In this document: piece by piece, positions 29,758 to 44,700 of the stretch
How the letters are laid out: each line of letters opens with the position of its first letter
How positions within the stretch are numbered: the first letter of the stretch is position 1
NCBI GenBank assembly: GCA_949358305.1
Contig: OX442314.1
Location: forward strand, 50,784,581-50,848,580
Direction of reading: 5' to 3'
From: Strigamia acuminata
Lineage: Eukaryota; Arthropoda; Chilopoda; Geophilomorpha; Linotaeniidae
Length of the DNA stretch: 64,000 nt
The notes under the pieces: generated by a model
The model's database searches: none
Seen by the model: the letters and a program-made list of their open reading frames with translations, nothing else
Told to the model about the DNA's origin: nothing
Position numbers and translations under genes: made by a program

Positions 29758-32700
29758 ATGAGGATTGTGATGAGAAGGAATGCAGTTGCAGCTGCGGTAA
29801 AGTATAAAATCCGTAAAATTGTACAACAACAAATGACACGACTTTGGATGTTTGAGAAATCATTTCCCGAATTACAAACGTTAATTGATCCCATGAAAAG
29901 CGCTAAAATCAAATTTTTTTGGGGCTTACTTCTAATGAGCTGCCTAGCTCTCTGTTGCTATCAAACTGGGCAGAAAATCAAGTATTTCTTTTCAAACCCC
30001 ATCGCTACTGACGCGTATACGAGAGACGCAACCGAGATGTCATTCCCAGCTCTGAAAGTGTGCACGCACGAAAACACATACACACGACATGCATGGAAAA
30101 ATATTTTACACTCAACACCAAGAAATGTGCACGAGTGTAGAAATATTCTTAGAAATTTATTTGAAAATGAGAATGTCAACATATCTGCATTATGGGATAT
30201 TGATCAACCTGTATTAAACAAAACTGAATTTATTTCGGTAAGGAAATCTCGACTTCTTTTGAAAACTCAAATGTAAAACACAACCAGACTTCTTACAGAA
30301 ATCTTCGGACAAACCAAATATCAAAGTAAAGAATGAATTGTCCAGTGATGGAACCTGCGCTGTGATAACGGTTGGTAAGTTATGATCAACCATTAACTGC
30401 AATAAACTTCTATCACGGAGTCATTTGGTGTTTTCTAGAAAATATTACGGGGCGAAATTTATACGGCAAATTGAAAATGTGGTTCAATCGACCACAATTC
30501 TGTCCCCCAGGCATACTTTTAGTAAATAAATTGACTACAATGACAAAACAACTTTCAAACATTAAAATTTATTAAAATATAGGTGTCAAGCCCTATTCCA
30601 GGTAGATCTGATGTAGCACTCAGTGAAAATTCAAATGAAGAAATAAGAAGTAAATTTAGTTTACAAGAGGTATTTACCATCACCATTTGTTTAATTCCCC
30701 TACCGTTTTCCCCAAGGTGTTATATTACACACACTTTAGGGGCCTGACAAGCAATGTCACATCCCCTTTCCCATCCAGACAACTTCCTGGGACCCGTCCT
30801 ATGACCGGGCTACAGAGTGCAGTCATGAACTAAGGATGACATGTTCGGAGTGTTTTGCTTTGCCACCAATGGCGCGACATAATATATATATAGCCAAACT
30901 GTATTCTGGGATGCAAGTAACAAACATCCTTAGTTAGTACGAATGCACGACTGTACATCCAATCATCCAATCATCCAATCAGCACACAAAACCATGAATC
31001 AAAAGGAATTAACGCGTGGATACATGTCCATGTAATTCTTGGTTCATGGTACAATTTATAGGGTACATTGCAATCTTGATTATTTTTTTACGGATGTAAT
31101 TATAGTTTATATTTCTGAATACATCATCTAATCCATGCATTCACGAAAAGGATTTTATCAAATGTCACAAGAAATGCCTTCAAGATTTTTACAGTCAACA
31201 ACCTTGCAGGTGAAAGATCACTTTACACACAGGAATAACCATTTAAAATGAATTTGAGAACAAACACAATACTGATGTAATTAAATATTATTGTTTATTC
31301 AGATTTCCATTCATGAGTGGAAAGACGAGCGACACATGCAATGCTTCCTTTGATACACATGAGCTGTTCAATAGAATTCGTAAAATACTACAGAAAATAA
31401 ACTCAGAATTAAAGTGCTCGTGCAACCGAATGTGCACTCAAATAGAAGAGATAAAATTCTACACATCTACTACAACAGATGCCCCGTTGACAGAACGCGA
31501 GAACGAAGCAGCATCAACTGTTATTGAAGTCATCGAAGAAAGATTTGCTTATGGATTTGTCAATCTACTCATTGATGCAGCCGGAAACATTGGCCTTTAC
31601 CTCGGGATGTCGATACTCTCAGTTTTGGATTTGATCACATTAATCATCAATTATCGAAAACGAAATACAACGACACGGAACAGTAGTAGAATTTGCCTCA
31701 AAGTATGGGATTATCTACAAAAGACTAAAGGCCATTTTTCATCCCTACTGAAAGAAAACGAGCCAATTCCTCGCAGCTGTGTTCAAAAAATGGAAAAAGT
31801 TGTTTATCTCGGCTGCACCTCTCTGTTTCTGGTCATGATCTATTACAAACTGATGACTTACATGGCATATCCCATACGAGTAAACATTGCGGTCGTGGTT
31901 GAAGCAAATGTAACCTTTCCTAACATAACAGCTTGTGTAATAACGAAGCCGACGACCATTGAATTGGAGAATATGTATGCTGATGAAAATAATCTGAGTC
32001 AGAGTGATTGTCCCATTCACATGTTAAGCCTACTAGATCTAAAAGGAGAAAACCTCACAATAGAAGAACTATGGGAGCAATCTTCTTCTTCAGAAGCTAT
32101 AATCATGAATGATTTCGTAAGTATGATTATGCAACTTACCAGATAGTCATCTTACAAATGTTACCTTTTGGCAGGTAAAGTTTTCAGAAGTTGAAATAAA
32201 TACCCCAAGAGGAATATGTATACATTACTTAATTGGTGTGTCATTAATTTCGTGCTGCAGTAAATCATTGCCAAAATCATTTTCATTCATCTTCCCATTG
32301 AGTGTCACAGTATTGGAAGCAAACTTATTACAAGCGATTCCTCAATACAAATAAATCATAAATCATAAATCATAAATCATAAATCAGGAATGAATTCAGG
32401 ATTCAGGATTCAGAAATGAATTCAGGATTTAGAATTTATGATTCAGGAATGAATTCAGGATTCAGGATTCAGAAATGAATTCAGGATTCAGGATTCAGAA
32501 ATGAATTCAGGATTTAGAATTTATGATTCAGGAATGAATTCAGGATTCAGGATTCAGTATTCACAATTCAGAAATGGATTCAGGATTCAGAAACAAATTC
32601 AGGATTCAGTATTCACAATTCAGAAATGGATTCAGGATTCTGTATTCAGGATTCAGGATTCAGAAACAAATTCAGGATTCTGTATTCAGGATTCAGGATT

Positions 32701-35700
32701 CAGAAACAAATTCAGGATAATGATTTCTGGATTCAGGATTCAGGAGTGAATCCTCTGCATATTTTCAGGATGTATTGAATTTTTATGGAAATTTCTAGAG
32801 ATTTATTTTGAGATTTAACTAATGTAGAATTTTTATTAAAAAAGAAATATGAAATTTTATATTTGGAAAGTTGTTATTTACTGATAAGAAACTCATATTT
32901 TACATTTGGAAATCTTAACTTTACTGGTTGAGAAATATGTGTTTAGCTGTTTGGAAATTTAATATATCATGCTATGAAAAGTAGTTTGGAAACGGTTGCA
33001 TTCAGTGTTGGAAAGTCATTGGAAGTTTGATGTTTGTACAATTTGGAATATATAACTTTCGGGTTTGGAAATATCGCATTTCAGTTAAATTTCCAAAATA
33101 TTTTATTTTTTTTGCAGTGATATGGCAATCCCATAAAATTTATTCGATCATCCCCATGAAAATAATTAGAGCAATTATGAAAATAATTCGGGCAATTATG
33201 AAAATAATTCGGGCAATTATGAAAATAATTCGGGCAATTATGAAAATAATTCGGGCAATTATGAAAATAATTCGGGCAATTATGAAAATAATTCGGGCAA
33301 TTATGAAAATAATTCGGGCAATTATGAAAATAATTCGGGCAATTATGAAAATAATTCGGGCCATTATGAAAATAATTCGGGCAATTGTGAAAATAATTCG
33401 GGCAATTGTGAAAATAATTCGGGCAATTGTGAAAATAATTCGGGCAATTGTGAAAATAATTCGGGCAATTATGAAAATAATTCGGGCAATTATGAAAATA
33501 ATTCGGGCAATTATGAAAATAATTCGGACAATTATAAAAATAATTCGGGCAATTGTGAAAATAATTCGGGCAATTGTGAAAATAATTCGGGCAATTGTGA
33601 AAATAATTCGGGCAATTATGAAAATAATTCGGGTAATTATGAAAATAATTCGGGCAATTATGAAAATAATTCGGGCAATTATGAAAATAATTCGGGCAAT
33701 TATAAAAATAATTCGGGCAATTATGAAAATAATTCGGGCAATTATGAAAATAATTCGGGCAATTATAAAAATAATTCGGGCAATTATGAAAATAATTCGG
33801 GCAATTGTGAAAATAATTCGGGCAATTATGAAAATAATTCAGGGAATTATGTAAATAATAAAAAATTAAATTTTAAACTTTGTATTTTAAAATTTTAAAT
33901 ATTTTGATCCCATGCACCTTATCACTCAAAAGTTTTTTTTCTAAGATTTGACAGATAAATTTGGGGTACATCTTATTGTGTAACTCATTTTATCGTCCAC
34001 TTCTTGCTGCGCTCTAATGGGCTGCTGCTCGTAGCAAGTCCATTGTGGTCCAAATGACTCACTGAAAAATGGCCGGAGCTGTAGGCTACTAACTCCAGCC
34101 GGCAAGCGAGGAACATATCCATGTGCGGGCAAGCGGCTAGCGTGTCCAGGCACGAGCACGCTAAAGTCGGGAGAGATATCACTGACAACACGACGCATTG
34201 CGTATGGAGTGGCGGGGTTGTCCACTTTGTAAGTGGACGCCGTTCGGCCACTGCGTGCGGACGTGAAGGTCGCGTCCGATTCAACGCTCTGGGAGGACGA
34301 GGAATAAGACGATTCCGGAGTTCGTCCTCTTCGCGACGGTGGACGATTTGGCGGTACGTCCGTGGTGTAGGGGCGCGATCGCTTCTGCCGTTCCTCTCGA
34401 TCGCGGCTGGATTCTCGTCGCTGTGGTCCAGTGCTTGATCCAGCGGGAGGGAGTCGTCCCACCCTCAAATCCTCGTCTTGCGGCGCTGGATTGATCGGCG
34501 TTGGGGCCGGAATTTCGTCTGCTGGGTAGAACGGAAGAGCAAGACGCGCTTGCTCGTCTGCCTCGAGTTGACGAGTCAGTTGTTGATTTTCATCGACCAG
34601 GAGCTGCGCGGCGGCAGCTCGGAGCGCTTTTGACGGGAAAAACCCCGGAAAGTCATTAAAGCACCGGGCGAGCGCCAATTGATGGAGTTAGGTTTGTGTG
34701 GCGGGAAATTGCGGCTTCCCGTCACGAACGGACTTTCGGTACCGTTGTATGACCTCGCGTTGAGTCGTCTTGAGGTTTTTCCTCAACTGGGTAAGGGCGC
34801 CGTAATTAATGCGGCCGCCCTTGATCACCTTTCGGCGATCGTAACGCTCTCGCGGCGTTACTGGCCACTGGTTGTGCAGCAAGTCGGAAGCGACTTGTCC
34901 TGGAGCGCTGTCTTCTAAGGTCCAGGTGACTTCATCGACTCCCGGGACGCGAAGTCGGTCGATAAATCGGCCCTTGGCTCCGAGGCCTTGGAGGGAGGCC
35001 CCTGAAAACTCGTGACGCAATTTCCACCACGTTATCCGGTCCGTCTTAAGTCTTCGGATCTTTTCGGGCAGCGCCGCCCGAAATATCAGCGGATGCTGTG
35101 TCGGTACGTGATCCGTGAGCGCGTGAGGCGTCTCCCGATCTCTCTCAATCTAGAGGGAAAAAATAAATAAAAGAGATTAATTTATTTAATAATTTGCAAA
35201 CAATTTCTCGTTTGTAATTATTTAAGCTCGACGCTTGTGGCTGTGAACCACTAAGGGATGTCGGTTGCTATGGCAACTCCCTTCGCACATGCTTGAAGCA
35301 CGTGACTTTTATAGCCGCCATTTTTAACTTGTAGCGGCTCGTGTTTGATGTCACAAAACTTGACTTTGCTCAAATTTCGTGACTGAAACACTTGATAAAA
35401 ATATTTTTAATAAATTACCCGTTGTTGGAGCGTTAACTGGACGGCTCCGTTTGCCTCGTCCATCGGCATTTCATCATCTGGATGAAGATTGACTTCGTCG
35501 TCCGCCATTCGCTTGCGTTTCCTCGATAGATCGGGAATTCTTTCGTCTTGAAAGAAATATTATTGCAATTAAATGCCAATAAATTAATTTTTCATTGAGA
35601 AAAATTACTTACAGTTTGAGAAATCGCTGAAAACTGTGGTTCGATATACTATCCGACGCATCCACTTTGAAAACTCTAGAAAAAGTGGCTAAGTTCGTTG

Positions 35701-38700
35701 ATTGGAGAAACGAACTTGTCTTAGAGACGCTGTATGACGTCATTCATTATAACGCCTTATAGACGTCGTCATCGAATAGCGGACTATTGATGACGTCACG
35801 AGTTCGCTCCCGTGATCCTTTTGGGAACTTTCAAAAGGTGAAATCAAAGTTATTTCTCGCCTCGCGGAACGCGGGGTCGCAAATTGTACTTTGATTTCTT
35901 CGAAGAACAATCCAGTTTGTTTAGATTGTCATCTGAGTCGTCTTGAGTGTCAGATGAGTTTTCTTTATTCTTTCTTGAAGTTACATCTTCTAAAAATATT
36001 TCTTTTTCTAGATTTTCATCGAGAGAAACATTTTCAAGTCGTTTATCGATTACAGCGACTTCGTCATTTTTTGGTTTCGATATTTCAATCGATTTCGATT
36101 CCGTGTCAATAGGAATTTTGGACAACTCTGTGTCATCCAAAGTATTTACGATGTTTTTCGTTTTTTGACCTACTTCTTCCCCTTCCAACCAAATTTCTTG
36201 GTTGAATTTAGGAAAATACGGCTGTAGTTCGGTGCCGTGGACTGCTGGATAATTTTTATTATCAGCTAGTCGATGAAATTGAAAGGCGCCACCTTGCAAT
36301 CTTTTTACGATTACGTATGGCCCTGTTCTCTTCGGAGAAATACCTGCAGAAATTCCTTTTGCGGCATTTGAGAGAATATGTGACTCTCTCCAGACTAAAT
36401 CATTTTGTCTGAAATTATCGAATTTTTTGTCTGATTTTTCAGCATCGACTCGACGCCTTAAATCCAAAACATGAGACATCATATGTTGATATGTCTCCGC
36501 GATAATTGCTTCTAATTTCTGCACATACAAGTGCGGATTTTTTGGGTCAATAACCAAAATTCCGTCGGGAATCCTTGGATCCCACGGAATACGTAATTCT
36601 CGGAAAAAATTCAAGAAAGCAGGAGAGTAATCTCTGCCCCTTGTTACAGTCATTCGGAGACTGAATGCAAATTCGCGTAGATATTCATCCCATTGGTCGT
36701 GAATATCTAAATAAATCGAAACCATATATTTAATATCCCTATTTGTTCTTTCCACAGGGTTCGCCTGCGGATGGTATATTGATGTCGTTTTTGGTGACAT
36801 TCCGAATTTTTTGCAAAATTCTTTATAGACCAGTGATCGAAATTGTGGTCCATTATCACTTATAATTTGTCTTGGAAAACCAAAAGTTATTGATAAGTGA
36901 TATATGCAATTAGCAACTTTAATTGCGGTCGGATTACACATTGGAAATAATTCCGGCCAATGTGTAGCTATATCAAGTATTACACAAATATGCGTGTTAT
37001 TCTTTCTAGTCCTTGGCTTTGGACCAGACAAGTCAACGCTGAGGCAGTCAAAAGGTCCGTAAGGTCCCATTTGAGCAGCCTCCATTTCTGTTTTCGATCT
37101 AGGCTTGCATGCTTGACATCCTTGGCAATGCTGAATAAAGCGAGTTATGTCGCGTTTCATGCCTTTCCACGTGTACACTCTTCGAGTTCGGTACATAGTT
37201 CGTGCTATACCTGGGTGACCAGATAAGGGATGTCCGTGCATCAACCAAATGATTTTATAAATCAATTTCTTGGGTACTACAACTTTGAGTGCCCTACCAT
37301 CCTCTCCTAATTCATCGGTGGAGGTAGGATGATAATGAAGTAACATATCGTCTTCAATAAGGTAAGTACTTGCTACTCTTTTGAAATGATTTTTGTTTGG
37401 AGCATTGTACAGATACTCTGGGTATATTTTATTTACAATAAAATTACGAATTATTTGACAGAATTTATCTTGTTTTTGTGCCTCAATAATGTCGTTCCTC
37501 GTTGGAGGATCGCAGTCCAATTGCTTAGCAACTTTGGCTGCAAATGCTTTGATTAAAACATTAGTTGTTGGCAACTCGAATTGTTTAGCCATCATAGTTC
37601 TTAACTCGATATCAGGTGTCCCTGATGGATCATGAATTTTGTGACAAAAAGCGACAATATTATTGTCTTCTTCATTTACTATGATCGACTTGGGCAACTC
37701 GTTCAGTTTTCCCATTTGCCAACTTCGGCAAGGAGATGGACAATACGACAATAAGTCATCGTTATCACCATCATCTTCTGGGTCGTCAGGTGCACTTACT
37801 GGTGCACGAGACAATGCGTCTGCGACAACATTTAATGGCCCTTTCACGTACTGAATTTCGAATGAATACGCCATCAGCTCCATTTGCCAACGAGCTAATC
37901 TGCCAGACGGGTCGGCTAACGACATCAACCATTTCAAGGCTTGGTGATCCGTTTGTACAGTAAATGTTGTGTACTCTAAGTATGGGCGAAATTTGCGTAA
38001 TCCCCATACTACTGCGAGACATTCTAACTCTGTCACAGTATAATTCTTTTCAGCGGGTTGCAAGCTTCTGCTTGCATACACGCATGGCATCTCTACATCT
38101 TCGCCATCCACAATCTTCTTTTGTGTGAGGGCTGCGCCCAAACCTTGCCTGCTGGCATCAGTGTGAACAATGAAGGGCGAATATAAATCCGGCATCTTCA
38201 TTGTTTCAGCGTTCGTAAGCAGATCTTTGATTGCATCAAACGCTGCCTGATGGTGCAATTCCCAGTCGAAATCTGCATCCTTTTTCAAGAGTGGCCGTAG
38301 TGGTTCTGCCACTGTGGCCAAATTCTTGATTAGGCGATGGAAGAAATTTACCATGCCTAGAAATCTCTGCAGCTCCTTCAAATTTGTAGGAGCGGGAAAT
38401 TCAGTGATGGCGGCGACTTTTTTAGGGTCGACGCTGAGTCCATTGACTCCTACTTTGTATCCCAGGAAGATTAATTCCTTTCTACACAAATGAGTTTTTC
38501 CAGGGTGGGCATGCAAATTTGCTTCTTGCAGCTTGGCAAAAACTATATCCAAATGTTTGACGTGTTCCTCAAACGATTTGGACACGACGATTATATCGTC
38601 CAGGTAAGCCCAGGCGAACTTACGGTAAGCGTCACCTAAAACTTTTTCCATCAACTCTTGGAAAGTGGTAGGCGCGTTTACAAGTCCGAAAGGCATTACT

Positions 38701-41700
38701 TTAAACATAAGCCTTCCCATTGGACTCCAAAAAGCCGTTTTGACTTTGTCTTCCTCACGAAGCTCTATCTGCCAATATCCCTTGGTCAGATCTATCGTAC
38801 TAACCCACTCGAATTCACCGATTTCTCGCATGATTTCCTCAATAGTTGGCATTTGAGGGGGGTTGTACTTAGTATGTGTATTGATTGGTCGAAAATCGAT
38901 ACACAGACGCGGGTCATTGCCTGGTCGCATGACTAAGACAGGCCGCATCCCGTAATCACCTTCAGCTTTGACGACTATGTCTTTGTCAATCATATCTTGA
39001 CAAAGCTGTCTGATAATTTCTCTTTTTTGAGGGTTTATGCTCTTGAAGGGGACGCGGATGGGTTTGTCCGTGTCTAACTCAATCTTGTGTTGAACTAAAT
39101 GAGTTTTGCCTGGCTTTTTAGAAATGATCTTTTTATGTTTGATCAACATTTTTTCTAATAATTTAGATTGCTCCAAATTTAAGTTAGCTTCTTCCACTAA
39201 CTTCTGGATGAAATTCTCTTCATCAATTTTAGTTTGAGTTACACTTGCAGCATAAGCTTTTGCGAAAGTCACAAATGAGGAATCTGGTTTCTCTAATTTT
39301 TCAATATATCGGTCTAACAACGCTTGCGGAATGTAAGGTAAATCTGCATCCACAGGTTGCAAGAAATTCCACGACATCGTCTGTGGATTAGGTTGGATTC
39401 CTAGTTTATTCATGAAATCGCAACCCAAAAGTACCATTGGATACTTGTTTGGTATCACGATGAACGGATGACGTAATGTGCCATGAGTCCACCGAAATGA
39501 AAGATGGATCGTCCCATCTGGAGTGACTTCTTCACTTGCTGTCCTAACTCGAACTCCTGGTCCGATAGGTCGCATGTACTTTTCAAGACCTAATTGATTG
39601 ATAACGGAAGTCGCAAGGAAGCTCTTATTTGCTCCCGAGTCTAACATTCCAGTTATAACTCCTTTCAACGTTTCTAATTTTAACGTTGGGAGATCTTGGC
39701 TGTTGGGAATACCAGCCACTTTGCACTCAAACTTGCGCAATTTAGAAGGCATTGCAATTGGAGGTTCCAATGGCAATTCATCTAATAACTCATTGCTTTC
39801 AAGAGTTGTAGCTGCAAATAACTTTATGCATTCCTCAATTCCAGGTGTTTCCGGAACTGAGCTTGGTCTATCGACTTCTGTCTGCATATTGGAATCATCT
39901 TTTGTCAGATTTTCACTGACAACCTCCTTTTTTAATTCTGGAGATTCGATATTTTTTATATCTTCTGGAAGAAATGCTTCATCCAGAATAGTTTCAACTT
40001 TTTCCAATAATTTCAGAACTTCATTTTCCGATTCCGATTTCGGGGGGGACGCAGGATCCACTAGACCTGATGGATCTGCGTCTACAAGTTTTTTGCGAAT
40101 AAATCCATCAAAACTTTTACTGCTTTCTCAAACTCAGCTGGCGTTACTGGTTTGTCTTTCTTTGTAGCAGTGGGGCGATCTCTTTGCCAATGTCCCAACT
40201 TTTTACATAAGTTGCAGGGATCAGTAGAAGGTGACTTCTTTTTCGTACCTGCTGGTGAAGCAGAACGAGAACGGGTGTCTGAGCGACGCTCAGGTGATGC
40301 TGCAGGTGATTTTGAATTTCTATCTTTATTCACCTTGTCAGTATTGAATGAAACTGTTTTGGGCTTCATTCGTGGCTTCCATTTGCCAGCAACTGTATTA
40401 TTTTTAGCTAATAATGCAGCTGTTTTGGCCAATAAAGCCAATGTTTCATCTTCTCCTTCTCCCTCTTCTTCAGCTTCTTCAGCGTCAGAGGTCGGACTTT
40501 CAGCTCCTGCTACATTTGCACGTAACTTCGGAACGGAATGAGGATTGTTTACCTCTTTTTTAGAAGAATCTTTTTTCGACTTCTTCTCTTCCATTTCGTC
40601 TAGTATATCTTCGTAACTAGGGGGAAGCATCAATTGCAAACCATTGCAGGTTTCGTGATTTTTCTCAGCCAGCTTTTTCTCTCGCTGTAGGAAAGCTGAC
40701 CTTTCAGCGTCAGTCAAGTATGCTTTATACTTTTCTTCAATACGAAGTTGATTGACTTCCATAAATTCATTTAATTCTGAGAATTTCCCAGGGTCTGGTG
40801 CGTTAGACATCATTAGAATATTTTTTGAATATTCGTTGAGACCAGCACGAAACTGATCGTCGGCAGTTGCATCGGTTACTTCATGAGGCACCCTGCCAAG
40901 CAGATTCTCTGCCCTAAGCATGTACGAATGTAAGCTTTCGCCTTTTCGTTGCTTTAAGCTTCTCCAAAGCATTTTGATGTCTTCGCTTGATTTGCCAAAC
41001 TTAAACATAAATTTAGTAACGAAGTCATCCCACTTCGTGAAGTTTCGACGACGAAACCATTCTTTGACGTCTCCGACTAGCATTTTTGGTACTAGATGGT
41101 CTAGAGCGCTTTCACAACCGAAATTGTGCTCTTTGCCTAATTCAAATACTTCTAGTAAGAAATTGGACCCTGCTCGCCAGGATCCATTATAGGCACGAGG
41201 GATTACTCGATCCCATCGAATAAATCTATCCTCAGTCGCTCTATGAGTCCACTTGTCGGATGTGAACTCGCTGATTTTTTGCAAAATGACTTTATCTCTT
41301 CTGTCCTTTTGCTGATAACCGACATTCTGTCGTAGAAGTTGGTCAATCTCAGCTTTCGTGTAAAAAGCTTGGTTCGGGCTTCTGCCACGCGTTCTATGAC
41401 GCGAGCGCCCTCTCACACTTGGGTGTGAGGAGTCAGTATCAGACGCTGACTCGTGATTCGCAAAATTTGGCGGTGGATCGGGGTCAGGAGGATCGTTATC
41501 ATTTGGTGGACGTCGATCTCCATCTGGTGGTCCCCTTCTACCATGATTGCCATTCGAATTGTGGCCACCTGAGTGGCCACCGCCATGCCCATGTGGGTCG
41601 TCCCCTCCAGGCGGATCTCCGTCTGGTGGACCTCCACGATATCTTGGTCCGTCACGAATGTCTTCGGGACATCCACGTTTGGACGAGCCATCTCGCGGAT

Positions 41701-44700
41701 TATCATGTGCTCGGCCATGATCACGTGATTCCTCACGCTGTTTGTTCTTGTTAGCCAACATTCCGATTAATCGGTCACTGTTGCTAAAGAATTGGTCCGT
41801 ATTCTGTGAGGCCTTCGGCGGGTGATATTCGGTCGGGTCCGGTTGTCGTTTTCGCTTCTTGCGACCATGACGGCTGCCACGGCTGCTACGACTACTTCGC
41901 GAGTCATCACTATCGGTCCAACTGGACTGGCGACTGAGCTTCGACTCAGTTGAATTCAAATTAATCAACGAAGGTGATTTTGGAGCACCTTTTTGCAAAA
42001 CTGGGTTTGGTTTCGCAAACATCGAATCACTTGAGGTAGCTTGCACACGTTGCACAACTTCCTCGAATTCTTCCTGTGCTTTTAATAAATCGGCACGAAG
42101 AATTTCGTTTTCCCGAGCTTGGGCTGCTAAGTCGGCACGCAATAACTGCTCTGCAGTGCTCAGACTTCTAGCATTTTGACCAGCGTCAATTACTGACCGC
42201 TGTTGAGCGAGAAATAATTCATTTTCTCGCTGAGCTAATCTCTTAGCTCTGGCTGCCTGTTCTACCGAACATTGATCTAGCTGTGGAGAAGAAGGGTTAA
42301 CTTGCTTCTGTTTAGCTTGCGAATTTAATTCGGCAGTCATGAGATTGGAATTTGCAATTCTCAAATTCTCATTAGCAGTTTCTAAATCTTTTTTAGCTTG
42401 ATTTAGCTGCTGTTGCATCTTTTGATGCTCTTCGTCAGTTATTAGCCATGAAGCCTTTTCCTGCTCGAAGTTTAGCAACTGCACATGATCGTGTGCGCGT
42501 TGTCGCTTGAGTTCTGCATTTTGCTGTTGTAACTCAGCATGTTGCCTCTCGAACTCTATTTGTAAGCTAGTCTTGAGCGTTTCGACTGCTTTTTGGCTAT
42601 GTTTTTCAACCATTGCCACGTGGAGTTCTTCCACTGTCATCTCATCGATGACTTCCACTCCGGCAAGCCTAGCTTGCTCGCGAAGTGCGTCCATCATTGT
42701 GACACGCACCGGAGAAGAAGAAACCTCCGAGTCGGGCGGTTCTCTACCTTGCAGCGGCAAAGGTGAGGAGTGCATCGAATGTTCGGCACTTGATGATTGA
42801 ATTTGCGTTGATGCATTCAAATCATCTTTGTGTTGCTTGGAATAGCCGCTTCCAGTCGGAATATTCAAATTCGACTGGCCGTTAAACGGTTGCGACGTTT
42901 GTTCTTCCAAACACGGCGTGCCGTCGTTCACGCTCACAGTTTGATCCATGGCTTCAAACTGTTCTTCAATCGCTGGAACTTCAGGATCCACGACTTGTAA
43001 TTCGATCGCCAATCGTTTCTTCGCTGGCCTCCCTCTTGGTCTCTTTTCGCTTGGAGTCGCCATTTTTCAATGAAGACAGAGAAAGGAAAGATAAGAAAGA
43101 CAAGCAAGATAAAAATGGCGGGTAAATTTTAACTGACAAAATTTTATACAATTGAAATATATCCCGGACGGGCCCCCACGTGCTGCGATCCGGGTTTTTT
43201 CACACTTAATTTCTATTAAATCAAGTGGAAACCGCAGGTGAATGCTTATAAAGACTTACAATCGGCGGCCGTAAATTATCTAGGGTTAATTTAATTAGAA
43301 AGAAATAAAGAGACAGTTTTATTAGTTAAAAATCACACTTTATATTCTTTATTCGGTTTTATACAATGACTAGTAATGAAAGAAAGTAATACGAAGCGAC
43401 AATGTCGCGAAATGAATGTAAGAACAATGGAAATGCTTGCAACGACTGTTGCAAGCTAAAAGCGTCAGAAATGGCGCTTAACAACACGAATGTTGTTACG
43501 AAGGCAAATGTCCTCGTTAAACGACTCACGAACGATGGTCCTGGCGACGATGGGTCTCGTAAGTCCTTCCGTAACTCGTACGACGGCTCGCTGGCGGTGG
43601 TTCACGGTCACGGGCGTCCGACTGGCGTTCGATGGCGGTGGCAACAGTTCGCGCTGCTGCGACGGCGATGGTTCACGTCACTTCGGGAAACTTCTTCTCG
43701 ATAGCTTAATTTAGCAACGGCTAAATCAAGCTGAATTGCTGGCTTTGTACGTTTCTTGTACAAAGATAGCAGGTGAAACTAATCGTGTCACGGTCCACTG
43801 TCAATACGTATTGTCGGAGCAAATATCGCAGTGATGTTGTGGGTTGTGATGTTGTGATTAGAGTCCCGATTGAAGCTAGGGCGCGAGCCCGGCACGCTTC
43901 AATATTGCGCAGATAATCTGCGCAATTAGCTGAAACTGGTGCAACAAAGGATTATTGCCCAATATTGCACCATAACGGTTAATTACCGTCTTTCACCCCA
44001 GCCAACCTGAGGTGATATGTGCCTAGGGAAGTTTCCTCCCCTTCGTCACATGATTCGACTTGGCGTGTGCCACAGTCAAATTAATTAGAAGACACAATTA
44101 ATTTATCTTCTAAGTTGGTGAAATATTTGAGATCACCACAAACAATTTCATCACAACTCCTCTTTTTGTCTAGATGAAACTCAGTACAACAGCCAAGCCT
44201 CAATGCTTATGAAATTTTACGAGGTTCCTACATCGATGTTATGTGACCTACACTACGAGGTAAAAAAAGCACATCAATCAGACATTTAATTTCGTATGTT
44301 AATTGATTGTCATGTATCACTAAGTTTTTCATAACAACAAGAGAAGACCAAGATTTGGATTTAACTTTAAATGGATTGTTACCATTCGGAGGTGGCGTCT
44401 TAGTAACTGTTGGGTATCGCATAATAAAGGTAAGAAAACTTGAAGACGTCATACTCTTGGTTGGCATAAAAAAAACATTGTTATATGGGATAGCCTAGGC
44501 CCCAAAAAATGTGCCCAGTCCACACTCCAACAAAGTCCAGTCGGAGTAGTAAGAGCTTTGTTATCTGAACTAAGATTGATTGATTGAATCCTGGTCAGAG
44601 TGTAATTATTACAAAAATATAAACTAACAAATATTTTTTTAAATTTATTAATAGTTTGACCGCATAAATACACCAATACGAAAATGTAGGCCACCAAACG

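Larger units (their letters stand above)
33941..44140 (-). mobile_element. Ty3/gypsy element 1, antisense in channel copy 2 intron 7, 3' LTR missing
   Basis: Order on the minus strand: LTR 44140-43181, primer site 43178-43161, gag 43063-40082, -1 frameshift signal, pol to 35850, spliced ORF3 35508-33941. Downstream of ORF3, AT-rich DNA and the 21-bp array follow and no second LTR is present, so the 3' end has been lost. The LTR end at 44140 abuts AACAATTT, where homology to the copy 1 intron resumes. Damage: an Arg in place of the last Cys of the gag zinc knuckle, and one in-frame stop in ORF3. Pol is open. Confidence 0.9.

Noticed and set aside
33027-33854. 275-codon frame encoding (IMKIIRA)n
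   Set aside because: A 21-bp minisatellite translated in one frame; no unique domain, and located in an intron.
35891-36168. Plus-strand frames opposite pol and gag of element 1
   Set aside because: Antisense shadows of a long open frame with complete catalytic motifs on the other strand.
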